Shown: piece after piece, positions 1-10,245 of the stretch
Numbering within the stretch: the stretch's first letter is position 1
Layout of the letters: the number at the start of each line of letters is the position of its first letter
Origin: Hetaerina americana
Taxonomy: Eukaryota > Arthropoda > Insecta > Odonata > Calopterygidae
NCBI GenBank assembly: GCA_022747635.1
Contig: JAKTNV010000010.1
Coordinates: 44,016,027 to 44,080,026 of the forward strand
DNA length: 64,000 bases
Direction: 5' to 3'
Made by a program: the position numbers and the translations under genes
Notes under the pieces: generated by a model
The model's database searches: none
Seen by the model: only the letters and a program-made list of their open reading frames with translations
What the model was told of the DNA's origin: nothing

Positions 1-110
1 TGAGGAAGAGAAAGTGTAACAACGGTGTTTTTGGAGAAACTAGAATGAAAGCTAGAGAGATTTAACTTATATCTCCTCGGGAAGCAAGTAGAAAAGCGAG
101 AGTTTAAGAA
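1..110 (+). pseudogene. CR1-like LINE, 3'-terminal ORF scrap
   Basis: A short decayed reading frame encodes VTTVFLEKLE, then an in-frame TGA where relatives have Trp, then KLERFNLYLL. This matches the pattern SSVTTLLEELEWKPL seen in the CR1-like remnants at 9467-9793 and 34651-34790, which is the extreme C-terminus of CR1/jockey-type reverse transcriptases. The left edge is cut by the window. It has no start and no intact domain. The family assignment rests on this internal comparison. Confidence 0.5.
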
Positions 111-162
111 AGATGGAGGGCAATTGAGTTTATTCGTGGCACCGAGGGAATTTTTAGAGACC

Positions 163-240
163 CATCTAAATCCACACAATACCTCGCATGCTACTGCAAG
201 GGCGTGTGGCGGGGGATTCTAAGGCACAAGCCAACCTTTT
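163..240 (-). repeat. CR1-like 3'-end hairpin tail
   Basis: It contains the core CAAGGGCGTGTGGCGGGGG preceded by a degraded TCTACATAATACC-like stretch. The same block ends CR1-like copies at 9137-9215 and 34888-34945. The inner part can fold because GCCAC-type and GTGGC-type arms face each other. Orientation is opposite to the CR1 scrap at 1-110, so these are two separate insertions. Confidence 0.55.
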
Positions 241-275
241 AGAATTATGTCTATACTCGTACAATCACTTAAATA

Positions 276-1189
276 CGAGGGCGATACGAAAAGTAAGGCA
301 CCCTATTTATTTTCATTAAAAATCAAATTTGCGTACATCGTTGGAAAATTTGAGCATTTAGATATTTTTCTACATAGTCGCATTGACGATCAATCACTTT
401 TTGCATCCTTGTAAGCAGATTTTTAATACCGGCGTCGTACCTTTCTCCCTCCGCGTCGCGATGCCAACTGACGACTGCTTCTCCGATATAAATTCATCGC
501 CATTTAGTGGAAGTGTACGGTGAGAAGTGTATGGACATCAAAAACGTGCAGAAGTGATGCAGGGAGTTTTTGGATGGCCGGGAAAACGTCCACGTTGAGC
601 AGCGGTCGGGGCGGCCGAGTGTGCCGGAATCAATGGTGGCTCCAATTGACGAAATGGTGCGCAATAACCGGAGAATTACCCTTCTGGAAATAAAGGAAGG
701 CCTTAATGAAGAGAGTGGCTACTTCTCCGTGCAGTGCCGTGCGGTGTCGGAGGTCCTTGGTTACAACAAGGTGTCTCACCAAAGGAGTGTGTTTACATCA
801 TGCACGTCCACATGTGTCACATCAAACGACCACCCTACTCAATGACTTCGGCTGGGATATAATCGACCACCCTCCTTGCCGCCCGGACGTTGCCTCCAGC
901 GACTATCACTTATTTCCCGCTCTCATAAAACACCTCGGAGGACCGAAATTCAAGTCAGACGAGGAAGTGCAAGAAGCTCTCGTCTGTTGGCTTCGTGACG
1001 AGGTGGGAGAAAGGTACGACGCCGGTATTAAAAAGCTGGTTACAAGGATGCAAAAAGTGATAAATCGTCAAGACAACTATGTAGAAAAATAGCTAAATGC
1101 TCAACCTTTTCAACGATGTACGCAAAGTTGAGAATAAATTTGATTTTTTATGAAAAAAATATGAGACCTTACTTTTTAAATCACCCTCG
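276..1189 (+). mobile_element. Internally deleted mariner (family M1, copy A)
   Basis: The element is 914 bp long and bounded by imperfect terminal inverted repeats. The left end is CGAGGGCGATACGAAAAGTA and the right end reads inward as CGAGGGTGATTTAAAAAGTA. TA dinucleotides at 274-275 and 1190-1191 fit the TA target duplication of mariner elements. Inside is a transposase remnant in which the DNA-binding part is joined directly to the end of the catalytic domain. Copy B at 25608-26395 carries the same join, so both descend from one deleted progenitor. It lies about 50 bp from the 3' end of the LINE at 1240-4610. Confidence 0.85.
459..1092 (+). pseudogene. Mariner transposase remnant (M1 copy A)
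   Basis: Family knowledge: mariner transposases carry two N-terminal helix-turn-helix domains and a DD34D catalytic domain. Seen here: an HTH-type region around EFLDGRENVHVEQRSGRPS (about 570-625) with a stop upstream (TGA at 556), and then LEIKEGLNEESGYFS. The frame then jumps to the catalytic end, with HHARPHVSHQTT replacing the usual HDNARPH box and PDVASSDYHLFPALIKHLGG carrying the third aspartate. The C-terminus is GIKKLVTRMQK. The region with the first catalytic Asp is absent, and the second Asp is lost. Changes of frame near 760-790 mean no protein could be made without repair. It is non-functional but clearly mariner. Confidence 0.85.
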
Positions 1190-1239
1190 TATAAGGTGGC
1201 TCATATAGTTACACACTAATGAATATATTTTTTAAGGTA

Positions 1240-4200
1240 ATCTACCGGTTAAGGTAGGTTTTTGGATGGACACAACTACCAAACAAATATTTTATTACTC
1301 CTAAAAAAACACAAAATCCATCAACCTACTCTATATCAGGTCCCTCTTCATCTCTGAGTACTTTCTTCCTCCCTTCACCCCATCCAACATCCCTATCCTG
1401 TTCCTTCCCTTCCCTCTTTTACCCAACATTCTACCCTGTATCACAGTCTTCAACATCCCACTTCCGGTCAACACCTCCTTCATCCACTTTTTCTGCCTCC
1501 ATAGGATTGCTCCCAACAAACCCCTCTCTTCGCCCACCATACCAAGTACTTCCTCATTTGTTTTCTTCTGTGTCCATTTCACCTTCTCCATTCTTCTCCA
1601 CACCCACATTTCAAAAGCCTCCAATCTACGTCTATCCTCCTGCTTCAATGACCACGTTTCCGCACCGTACACAGCTACGCTCCATATCAAAGTTTTTACG
1701 AGTCTTTTCTTAACATCCTTACTCAGCGTCCCCGTCATCAACTCCCTCCTCCTCGTGAGAGCCTCTTTGCCTAGCGCTATTCTTCTCCTTACGCCCCTAC
1801 TACTTTGACCGTGTTGGTCCAAAACACTACCGAGATACGTAAACTATTCTACCTGCTCTAGTTTTTGCCCTCCTATTTTAATGTTAAGCTTGGCCTTTTT
1901 CTTTCTAGAAAATCGCATAACCTTTGTTTTATTAATATTGATTCTCATCCCATACCTGTCGCACTGAATTTCCAATTCACTCAGCAATGCTTGCAGCCCC
2001 TTGGCTGACTGACAAACTAAAGCTTGGTCATCAGCAAACCTAACTGATTTAACAAATTCCCCGCCCACTTTCATTCCTACCTCGAGTTCTTCCCATGCCT
2101 CTTTGATCATTTCCTCTGCATACAGGTTGAACAGCAACGGTGATAATGGGCAACCCTGCCTTACACCCCTTCCTAACACTGCCCATCCTGACTCCCCGTT
2201 TCCCACCCGCACCTGAGCAGTCTGAGACATGTACAGGTTGCGAATTAGCCTCCTTTCCCTCCAATCTATTCCTATTTTCTGCAATATACTCATTAGTTTT
2301 TCCCAATTCACTCTATCAAGCGCTTTTTCGAAATCTACGAAACAGGCAAATACCTCCTGGTTTTTTTTCTATATTCCTTTCGATTAATAATCTCATTACT
2401 GCAATGGCATCACGCGTACCTCTCCCCTTCCCAAAACCAAACTGATCATCCCCTAAGTAATCATTTGCCCTACTCTCTAACCTTTTGTTTATTATCCTAA
2501 GAACAACTTTAGCTGCGTGGGATATCAAACTTATCGTCCTGTAGTCCTCACATGATGTAGCCTTTACCTTCTTCGGAATAGGAACTAAAACTGATCTCAC
2601 AAAGTCTTCCGGCCAGATTCCTTCCTCATAAATACTACGAATCAGCCCATATAGCCTCTTCGTTCCACATTTTCCTAAGCATTTCAATAGATCCGCGGGA
2701 ATGTTATCCACCCCCACGGCCTTATTTAGTTTCATCTCCCTTAATGCCCTTTCTATCTCCTTGTCTAGTATGCCTGGACCTAAGCTGTCTTCCTCTACGT
2801 CATTTTCTTTTTCAATGTCTAACTTTGTTGGTCTGAGTTCTTTACTGTACAGTTCTTCTATATACTCCTTCCATCTCTCTTGGATCTTTCCTGCGTCAAC
2901 TATTACCTTACCCGCCTTATCTCTAACTGTTAGCATAGCTCTTCCTTTCTTACTTCCCGATAAAGATTTAACTATGCTGTAAAGCGCACCGATTTCCCCC
3001 TTCCTCTGCAGACTTTCCATATCCTCGCACTGCGTCTTCCACCATGCTTCTTTTGCTTTATTTGTTGCCCGCCTCAATTTATTGTTTAATTCTTTGTACT
3101 TCATTTTGCCTAATTCTGTATTTATATTCTTCCATTTTCGCCGCTCATCCATCTTTGTAATCATCTCATCCGTGATCCATGGTTTCCTAGTCCTTTTAGC
3201 GTTAACGGTTCCAATAGTGTCTTTTGCGGCTTTAGACAACCCTTTCTTGAAACTTTCCCATTTTTCTTCGATAGTACTTAGCTCTTTACCATCCTCCATG
3301 ATTTCCTCTACCGCCTGTTTGTATTCCTTCCTTTTCAAACCATTTAATGCTTCTACATTCCATTTTCTAACTCGCCGCCCCTGCCTTATCTTTTTGAAAC
3401 GGACGCTACATTTCATAACAACTAAATTGTGGTCAGAGTCCGCATCCGCTCCCGGGAAGCTGTGCGAATTTATCACACTGTTCCTAAACCTGTGTCTAAC
3501 CAGGATATAATCTAGCTGATACCTTTCTGAGTCACCTGGCATTTTCCATGTATACCTGCGTATTTTGTGGTGTCTAAACCAAGTGTTGGTGATGACTAGC
3601 CCCTGTCTCCTGCAGAACTCAACTGCTTTCTCCCCGCGGTCATTCCTCGTGCCTAAACCGTAGTCCCCGACCTCGTCACCATCTCTTCCTTCGCCTACCG
3701 TCGCATTCCAATCCCTCATCACTATCAAATGTTTCCCAGCAGGAACACACGCGATCATGTCCTCTAACTGATCGTATATCCTATCGACCTCTTCTTCCTT
3801 ATGGTTGCTCGGTGGCATGTATACCTGAATAATAACTAAGTTCGTCGGTTCTGCTTTTATCTCCACTAGTAGTATTCTATCCGTTACCTGCTCTATGTTG
3901 ACTACGCTTCTTCCAACCTCTTCATTTAATACTATGGCAACTCCTCGTTGGCTCTCGTCCCCACCGCTGTGTATTATTCTATACTTATCACTCCAGTAAT
4001 CCCCGCTATCTTTCCATCTCACCTCGCATAGACCTAAAATATCTATATTTCCCCTTTCCATCTCTCGCTTAACATTTTCCAATTTCCCTGTCCTCATCAT
4101 TCTCCTATCATTCCACGTTCCTATCCTAACTAATGTGGTCTTCTTCTCCTTCGTCTTTTGTCCTGGTGCTGCTGGTTTTCCCTTGCAAGGGTTTCGTTGG

Positions 4201-4610
4201 ATGACGACCGCGGAGGCCTTGCCTCCCCCGCTGCCGGGCACGACACACGGCCGATTGGGCCGAGCCCCGTAGTTGCCAGGACTCAAAATATCTGTATAGT
4301 CCATCATATTTTTCTTGGGAATGATAATTGAGGTGGTTTCCCGTTGCCTTCCTCAATAGTGTTTTTAACGTGACACCATCACTTACTGGCCGCCCCACTG
4401 GGGTCAGAAGCCATTGCAGCCGCCTCACTGAGGAACAGACGCTGCGTGGACTACCTTTCGTCTGGCTCCTAACCTTCGACCTATCTGGCATGGGTGACCC
4501 TACCAGGAGAAATTATTTTTACTCCCGTCAGCACAGCTCTAGGGGTCATCGGAACGCACAAGCCCTTCCACCACGTCAAGGTTGTAGTCCGGGGAGGGGA
4601 ATGAATATAT
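1240..4610 (-). mobile_element. RTE-like APE-type LINE, near full length (family L1a, copy 1)
   Basis: About 3.4 kb on the minus strand. The 3' end, near 1240, is marked by a CTACCGGTTAAGGTAGG block that recurs at the 3' end of the copies at 55720 and 30645. The 5' region (about 4126-4610) is GC-richer and untranslated or poorly coding. I place the 5' end near 4610 only by loss of LINE-like composition. The single ORF order endonuclease then reverse transcriptase, with no gag-like ORF recognised, fits RTE-type elements often mis-annotated as craniofacial development protein 2. Many truncated relatives of this family occur in the window: 7490, 15205, 22765, 25280, 28400, 30440, 30690, 36490, 37395 and 55720. 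Confidence 0.85.
1331..4307 (-). pseudogene. Endonuclease-reverse transcriptase of RTE-like LINE, two disruptions
   Basis: The enzyme nicks target DNA and copies the element RNA into it. From the N-terminus: an APE-type endonuclease (about residues 60-300) with RIGTWN, LCEVRW, DWNATVGEG, YQLDYILVRHRFR and SDHNLVV motifs. A linker follows, then the reverse transcriptase with AVGVDNIPADLLK, VPIPKKVK, DDQFGFGKGRGT, RQGCPLSPLLFNLY and the catalytic FADD box (codons at 2027-2038). A C-terminal segment with YGAETW and FEMWVWRRM ends near 1331. The first frame (4307-2316) shifts near a run of eight T at 2361-2368. The second frame is stopped by TAG at 1844-1846, where neighbouring copies suggest Gln. 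All key catalytic residues visible to me are kept, so decay looks recent. Confidence 0.88.
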
Positions 4611-4739
4611 ATGCCTTTAATAATTGCTGTGGTTAATTAAATCATTACAGTGTAATATTTAAATTGATTTGATTTTGCCGGATTCTCGAGTTTGATTATT
4701 TATGATTGCGTATCGTGCGGGAGAATAACAAGTACATTC

Positions 4740-4930
4740 ACTTATCTGCGATCGTGTATGTCTCTCGAACTGTACATTTTCTGATATTTAATTCTAACCC
4801 CCATTTTTTTGTAATTGCTCTGTAAAAAACTATGCCGTCAGAAAATGATCTAAGATTACTGCTCACCTCGGCCAACAAATTATATCTCAAACCAGCAGAA
4901 TAAAAGAAAAGAAATAAAAATCCGGCACCG
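4740..4930 (-). pseudogene. CR1-like LINE reverse transcriptase fragment
   Basis: The minus-strand frame reads LLAEVSSNLRSFSDGIVFYR, then WGLELNIRKC. This fits the CR1/jockey segment around the catalytic box (normally FADD, here FSDG) and the following WxLELNxxKC motif. About 15 residues between them appear deleted. No start or end of the element is visible around it. Confidence 0.65.
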
Positions 4931-5614
4931 AAAGATTTAAGTAACCTTTCTTCTACAGCATAATTTGCGATCCCAAATAAAATCAAAAATAAGTCATTCA
5001 GGATTCATAACGAGGAAGTTTTAGTTATCTGAGTTCATAATAACGATTATTAATAATTAAAAAAAAACTTGCATTCGAAAAGCTAGTTTCTTAACACTTC
5101 TTGAATTATACGCACGGTGCACGGTACACCACACTGGTCAGGTAGATGCAAATGTGCGCACGCATGCGCACATAAATGCCATGCATATAATTTTATAATG
5201 GATTTGCATGACTAAGTCGTTAAATTTTGGCAGTTAAAAAAAAGGAACAGTTTTACTTTTATTTTTATCAATAAACTGTTCGCTATTATCTTTCATTTAT
5301 GTTCTGACTTCGTATTTTCCCAGGCAAGAACACTTGAGTCTGTCGATGGCGTAGTCCATCCCTTTTATTTTATCTCCGCGTTCGAATTTACGTTACCTCG
5401 TGTATCAGTTTGGGCCAAAATAATTCCCTCTGTGTGGCGATAACATTCGGATGTCCTAAATTTACTATAAGTAATAATCTTGCCTACTCGCTTCATGTAT
5501 CATGCTGCTCCCTGCCACACTCTTCAACAAATTCTGTGCTCTTTCTCCCCTCTCGTAGTCATTTATAGTAAATGTAATGACTTTTCCCAATTCCATTATA
5601 AATGTATTCTCTTA
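4931..5614. other. No gene recognised (AT-rich spacer)
   Basis: AT-rich sequence with an alternating CA/TG stretch (GCGCACGCATGCGCAC near 5155). I see no conserved coding motif, RNA gene or repeat shared with the rest of the window. Confidence 0.5.
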
Positions 5615-6165
5615 CGAATCTAATTCTACATAATACCCCGAAAGCCTCCGAAAGGATACGTGTTGGAGGTTGTGAGGTCACCACCCAATTCCTTGCAATA
5701 ATCCGATATTTTGCCTCAAGGAGTTTCTCACAATCGGCTGGGGTCCTTATTTCCCTGTTTACCACCGTTTCGTCTGCAAATAATTTGAAGTTGCTACTAA
5801 CGTATGACTTTAAGTCATTAATACATGTTGAGGATAGAAGTGGCCATATTATACTTCCCTGGGGGACGCTCGAAGTTATACCCCTATGGTGGGTATAGTT
5901 TTGTACGCATGTGTTGATTCCGCTTGTGGTTTTGTTCCTTTTCACGGGTGGTGACCAAACACCCCCCGCCACACGCCCTTGCGGCTCGCAGGGTATGATG
6001 AAGATGTAGATACCTACCTCCGTTGAGCAAAACCCATCGATTGCTACTATTTGCTTGCGTTATGACCAGAATTCTCTAATTGAATTTACTATTTTCTCAT
6101 TGATACCATTGCGTTTCATCCCAAGCACATGCCAAGTATTTCAAATTTGTCCTTACACAATCGAA
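5615..6165 (-). pseudogene. CR1-like LINE reverse transcriptase fragment, interrupted
   Basis: Reading minus from 6165: a decayed FDCVRTNLKY-like box, then NGINEKIVNSIREF and RKQIVAIDGFCS, which precede the RT palm in CR1 elements. After an insertion (5890-6018) come ITSSVPQGSIIWPLL, INDLKSYVSSNFKLFADETVV and REIRTPADCEKL. FADE stands where FADD is expected. The RT frame then runs directly into the CR1 3'-tail block (5622-5690, AATACCCCGAAAGCC), so the C-terminal part of the RT has been lost by internal deletion. This copy cannot be functional. Confidence 0.75.
5890..6018 (+). mobile_element. CR1-like 3' end inserted inside an opposite-strand CR1 copy
   Basis: It carries TGTTCCTTTTCACGGGTGGT and the hairpin ACCCCCCGCCACACGCCCTTGCGG, ending GGGTATGATGAAGATGTAGATA. 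The same block occurs at 8340-8450 and 34850-34945. It splits the minus-strand RT between RKQIVAIDG and SSVPQGS, which are normally about a dozen residues apart. This shows it is a separate, 5'-truncated insertion of about 130 bp. The borders are approximate. Confidence 0.65.
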
Positions 6166-6419
6166 GGTACATATCCATTTACCTTTCCATTATATTATTC
6201 TACCTAAGGAAATATTTCCATTAAAGCTCATCCGGGAATTCTCCCAAAACCCGAATACTTAACCCACTCTGTGTGGCTTCGTTCGATTCAATTCATTTTA
6301 TATTTCACGCTTCATCCCTTTTGGCAGACGAATTGGAAAACTGCCGTGACGCTGCCAAATACGAATTTTGACCATTCTCAAAACCGAATATGAATCGACC
6401 ATTAGCGGGCATGTGATTT
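6166..6419. other. No gene recognised
   Basis: Moderately AT-rich sequence between the CR1 remnant and a GC-rich patch. No motif recognised. Confidence 0.5.
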
Positions 6420-6770
6420 AGTCGTTGGCCCTATCCCCGTCGGTCGTAGGCGACTTTCTCCGGGCCTGTAGAGGGAGGCTAGGGGGCGAATTTTCCGGGC
6501 CCCTGGCCACAGGCAGGACGCGCCCTGCGACGGCCTGCTGGGAGATAGGTGGAGAGAGAGACGAGGAAAGTGGACACGCGGGTTCGGAGTGGAAAGGGGG
6601 GACGAGGATAACACCGAACCCCATCCCCCTGGGGGACTGCGCAATAACCAGCCTACGAGTCGTAAGACAGTACTGTCCGCTACATATTTGAAGGCGGTGC
6701 CTTGGACTTCGGGCTGGAAAGTCGAGGGTACTGTTTTTGGAGGTAAGATAATGCATACATACACAAAAAT
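6420..6770. other. GC-rich patch, non-coding as far as can be seen
   Basis: A C/G- and CpG-rich stretch (for example CCGGGCCCCTGGCC near 6496). Open frames on both strands overlap each other and look like by-products of the composition. None carries a recognisable motif. It could be a divergent repeat or an unmethylated island, but nothing here decides. Confidence 0.35.
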
Positions 6771-6785
6771 TCTTGTCTGTATGGG

Positions 6786-6898
6786 TGTGTGTGTGTGTAT
6801 ATATATAGTATATCAGTAGTTTAACGCTCAACGCCTGGACTACCACAAATCACACATACATGTGTGAAAAAAAATATATATAACTATTTATTTATTTC

Positions 6899-6968
<70 letters not shown>
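6786..6968. repeat. TG/TA microsatellite cluster
   Basis: A GTGTGTGTGTGT tract at about 6786-6798 is followed by long alternating TA tracts, the main block ending at 6968. It is a pure simple-sequence repeat. Confidence 0.95.
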
Positions 6969-6971
<3 letters not shown>

Positions 6972-7489
6972 AATTATTGATTAAGTTATTTAAAGGGAAT
7001 TATTGATTTCACGGTACCAGTTGAGATACTTTTAGTGAACCATGCAAGGAAAATGGCAAGAAAGAATATTTTGAATGGTTTTAGAGGAACATATTAAAGT
7101 AAATTTGTGTACTAGAACAGAGAAATTGGTCAATAAGAGATCGATAAAAAAAATTGCTTTCCAAGTCAAAAACTGGCCGCGTCGCACAAATGCCGAATGA
7201 ATCCGGTTGGTGCGGGGCACCTGAGACACACTTCTCAGGTGTCGGTGGTAAAAGTAGGACATAGAAGATAAGGAACAACTGAGTCATGAGTGAATTTGGA
7301 TTTAATATTAAGACAAGTATGAAGGAAGTGTGATGTGCCGGTTGAGAGATATTTGAGTGGAACTATACAATAATTTCAAAGGAAGAGAAAGCCATTAATG
7401 ATTGGGGTGGAACATTACGGGCTCGTATATTGCTCGTTTAGTTCAGTTTAATGGGCACTGTTATACTCGTATGACCCATTCGTAAAGAT
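6969..7489. other. No gene recognised
   Basis: Contains a direct repeat GGGAATTATTGATT (near 6969 and 6995) next to the microsatellite. Otherwise I see no coding or RNA motif. Confidence 0.45.
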
Positions 7490-8330
7490 TACACGCCAAA
7501 TAAGAGGTAGATAAAAATAATCATAAAAGTTATGGAAAAGAGGGACAGTGGCCATTTTATATAAGATCAATTAGGGTTTAGAAAGGGTGACAATGGATTC
7601 ACAGAATGAAGCTATTTCGTAAAAAATAACACAGAATATACCAACACAGTTCTGTTTACTCATTGAATTTGGAGAAGTTGTTCACCAGGCAAAATACATA
7701 AATGAGTTAATGTAGAATGCATTGGTGAGCTGGACGAATTGGCGATTTATTCGAAACATACGTATATGCACATAAGTGTGTCTCATACTGCGGAGGGAGA
7801 ATCGGTTTGGAAGAGACACGCAGGGCAGTAAGAAAGGGTAGCTGGCTATCGGCATGCTTACCAACGCGCACGCGAAGGAAAGGTAAGAGAATCTTGGGAA
7901 GGGCTGTGCGGAGCAATGGTAGAAGACGACGAGCTGATGAAGACAGTTAGATTTGTGGATGATCAACCTATAGTTAAATAGACAAACAAGGGATTACGGT
8001 CATTCCTGAGGTCATTGTAGATTGAAAGAATATGATTATCAATTATGTACAAAAAGAAAACGAAACTAATCAGAGACTTAAAAAGAAACAGGAAAGCAAA
8101 CTGAAGCATTTAAGTGTGAAGGTATAAGGAAGTAATTTAGACGGCAATACGCAGAGCATTGCTGAATTACATTAGGAGAAACATTACATTGGTTAAGGAT
8201 AAATTTATTGAGGAGAGGGTTTATGAAAAAAAGTAAGGGCAAGGAGCTATGAGCTCAATTTCTGAAAAGTAACGACAAGTGAAACGACGCCTGGAACTTG
8301 GTCCTAGAGGAGGGAAGATCAATGAACTCT
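7490..8330 (+). pseudogene. RTE-like LINE (L1a) fragment, heavily decayed
   Basis: Collinear weak matches to copy 1 in translation. A VDKNNHKSYGKE-like stretch matches VLRIINKRLE, a degraded FRKG box follows, then TVRFVDDQPIV for the catalytic SVRFADDQALV with the first Asp environment altered, and GLRSFLRSL for GLQALLSEL. Downstream are remnants of the FTYLGSV and RRRIALGK region. Multiple stops and frameshifts make this an old insertion. Confidence 0.6.
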
Positions 8331-8339
8331 GCTGCTGAA

Positions 8340-8450
8340 TCATTCTACTCATACCTTTCACGTGTTCCTTTTTACGGATGGTGACCTAACACCCCCCGCC
8401 ACACGCCCTTGCGGCGACTTGCTGGGTATTATGCAGATGTGCTACATCTT
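8340..8450 (+). repeat. CR1-like 3' end with hairpin tail
   Basis: TGTTCCTTTTTACGGATGGT leads into CACCCCCCGCCACACGCCCTTGCGG and GGGTATTATGCAGATGT. It is over 80% alike by eye to 5930-6015. It is a 5'-truncated CR1 insertion or a SINE sharing that tail. Confidence 0.65.
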
Positions 8451-8929
8451 ACCCTGGGTAAACCATCACGATTATGTGTGGTAGGGGATGAAAGGTCATC
8501 AATCATTTAAGTGATTGTTTATTGATTATTTGTGGAATTGGGGAATAACGATTTCTCGAATATCATTTTTATTACTGTTGTGGTCTCAAATATTTTGAAA
8601 AATTACTCCATATACTGATGCAATCTATAGACCATTAGTCTTTACTTTTCACTGTGGTTTCACCTACCGATGAAATAAGGCGCTAGGATTATTCATTTCG
8701 TGTGAACGGAATAAATAAACTCGAATGATATGTAGTCTTCTAAATATTTGAGGCAGGCATGTGGTCTTCTTGCTTACAGCGTCTCTCGAACAAGGTCTTC
8801 CAACAATAACGTGATACCTCCTCTTCGTTTATGACGATTCTTCACGAAATAGGAGAAACTTCACTTTGTATCTCGTTTTATCCCGTAATTCAGCGAAAAT
8901 CCCAAGTCCAGCGGAGGGTCTCAATTTTT
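8451..8929. other. No gene recognised
   Basis: Unremarkable AT-leaning sequence. No motif recognised on either strand. Confidence 0.5.
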
Positions 8930-9132
8930 ATATTGCAGTTAGCTACCGGAAAGGTGACACCTTTGCCCGCAAATCTAGAGGTCACGGGTTCGACTATTTC
9001 CTGGGTGGGGTGTTCCCTCCACTTTTGGGAATTTGGGAGCTCGTGGCTGTTGAGTGGCGTTCATGATTCGAACGCGAATGGCCGCAACTGCCACCGTAAC
9101 TCTTGATGGTTGCCGTCGATTGAAGAATGAAT
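8930..9132 (+). repeat. SINE-like copy with a weak tRNA-type B box (candidate)
   Basis: It contains GGTCACGGGTTCGACTATTT, close to a Pol III B box (GGTTCRANNCC), after a TTAGCTACCGGAAAGG stretch that could be a degraded A box. A roughly 110-bp body and a tail of GAATGAATGA repeats follow. No second copy of this body is visible in the window, so the call rests on the promoter-like boxes and the tail only. Confidence 0.35.
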
Positions 9133-9136
9133 GATA

Positions 9137-9800
9137 TCTACATCTACATAATGTCCCGCAAGCCGCCGCAAGGGATTGTGGCGGGGGGGTTTTAGGTCAC
9201 CAGCCATGCCTGAACAATCCTAATCATGTCACCTCATAACAAATATTAGTTTGATCATGCACTCGAAAAAGGTTAATCGCGCGAAAGATACATGAAACAA
9301 GACTCAAAAACAGGATACGTATCGTTTCAATGCTGTTGCGGCATCTCCCGCAGTTGCTTTGGAATACGTATCGTTTATTCAAATCATGTGGTAGAACTTT
9401 AAAACGATGGGTCTATTAAAAAAAAATAACATGCAGGATATCGGCAAAATTTATAAACTGCCAATTCTAATTATCTCCTTCGTGAATGCAGTCATATATA
9501 TTTTGATCTCTAATGGTACGAGAAAAAGACGACATTTCAAATCTATCCGTTCCACTATCTATCTCCCTGATTTTACGTACGTAATAATCTGATTTACCAT
9601 AGTTAGTCGGGACCTGTAATAGGTCTTTAAAATTCTCAGATAAGTAACTTGCCTCAAATTTACGGAGTATATTTAACTTGTATTTAAACTTACAGTCAAC
9701 TAGTGGCTTCCATTCTAATTCTTCCAATAGTGTCGTGACACTGCTACCTTGTTTATAAGAACTTTTCACGAAACAAGTTCCTCTATGCTGCACTCAATCT
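9137..9800 (-). mobile_element. CR1-like LINE, 5'-truncated 3' end
   Basis: On the minus strand the last RT segment is read at 9793-9467: SSVTTLLEELEWKPLVDCKF, then YLSENFKDLL and FSRTIRDQNIYDC. This is the typical CR1/jockey terminus in which ...FPRTIRDWN... is common. About 250 bp of 3' UTR follows, and the hairpin tail CCCGCAAGCCGCCGCAAGGG at 9150-9180 ends with TCTACATCTACAT repeats at 9137-9148. Because ORF end, UTR and tail are collinear, this copy anchors the hairpin as the 3' terminus of the CR1-like family. Confidence 0.75.
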
Positions 9801-9929
9801 AGTACCAAAACTAAGACTACCACGTGAGGATCCCGTACAACCACAGCACACTTAAGGTGGAGCCTAAATAACTTGAAATAACATACACGTATATACGTAA
9901 CTTAAATCGAGTAGAACTTTCCCCGACAG

Positions 9930-10245
9930 TATTTATCGTCCAAACGTCGGAACGGTGCGCTTGGCCAGTCGAGAGGGATTTTTTGCTCGGTGGAGGGCGA
10001 GTAGGAGCGAGAAAGGGGCGGGGGAGGAGATGAAGGGGCTGCCGTGAGCGTTCGTCGGCGACTCGGGCGTGCTAAGCCGGGGTCGCACCGGAGAGGGGCG
10101 GATCGGATCCGGGTAACGGGCCGGAGTGCGGACGGGAGGAGTGGGGCATGGGTTGGGGGGGGAGGACCATGGCTGGTAGGGGGTGGGGCGGGTGGGAGAG
10201 GGGTGGCCGAAGTGGTAGAGGGACAAACGGAGAGATGGAAGGGGG
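9930..10245. other. CpG/GC-rich patch
   Basis: Dense in CG dinucleotides (GCGTTCGTCGGCGACTCGGG near 10048) and G-rich on the plus strand. Open frames on both strands are compositional. It might be an unmethylated regulatory island, but I see no core promoter motif that would prove it. Confidence 0.35.
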
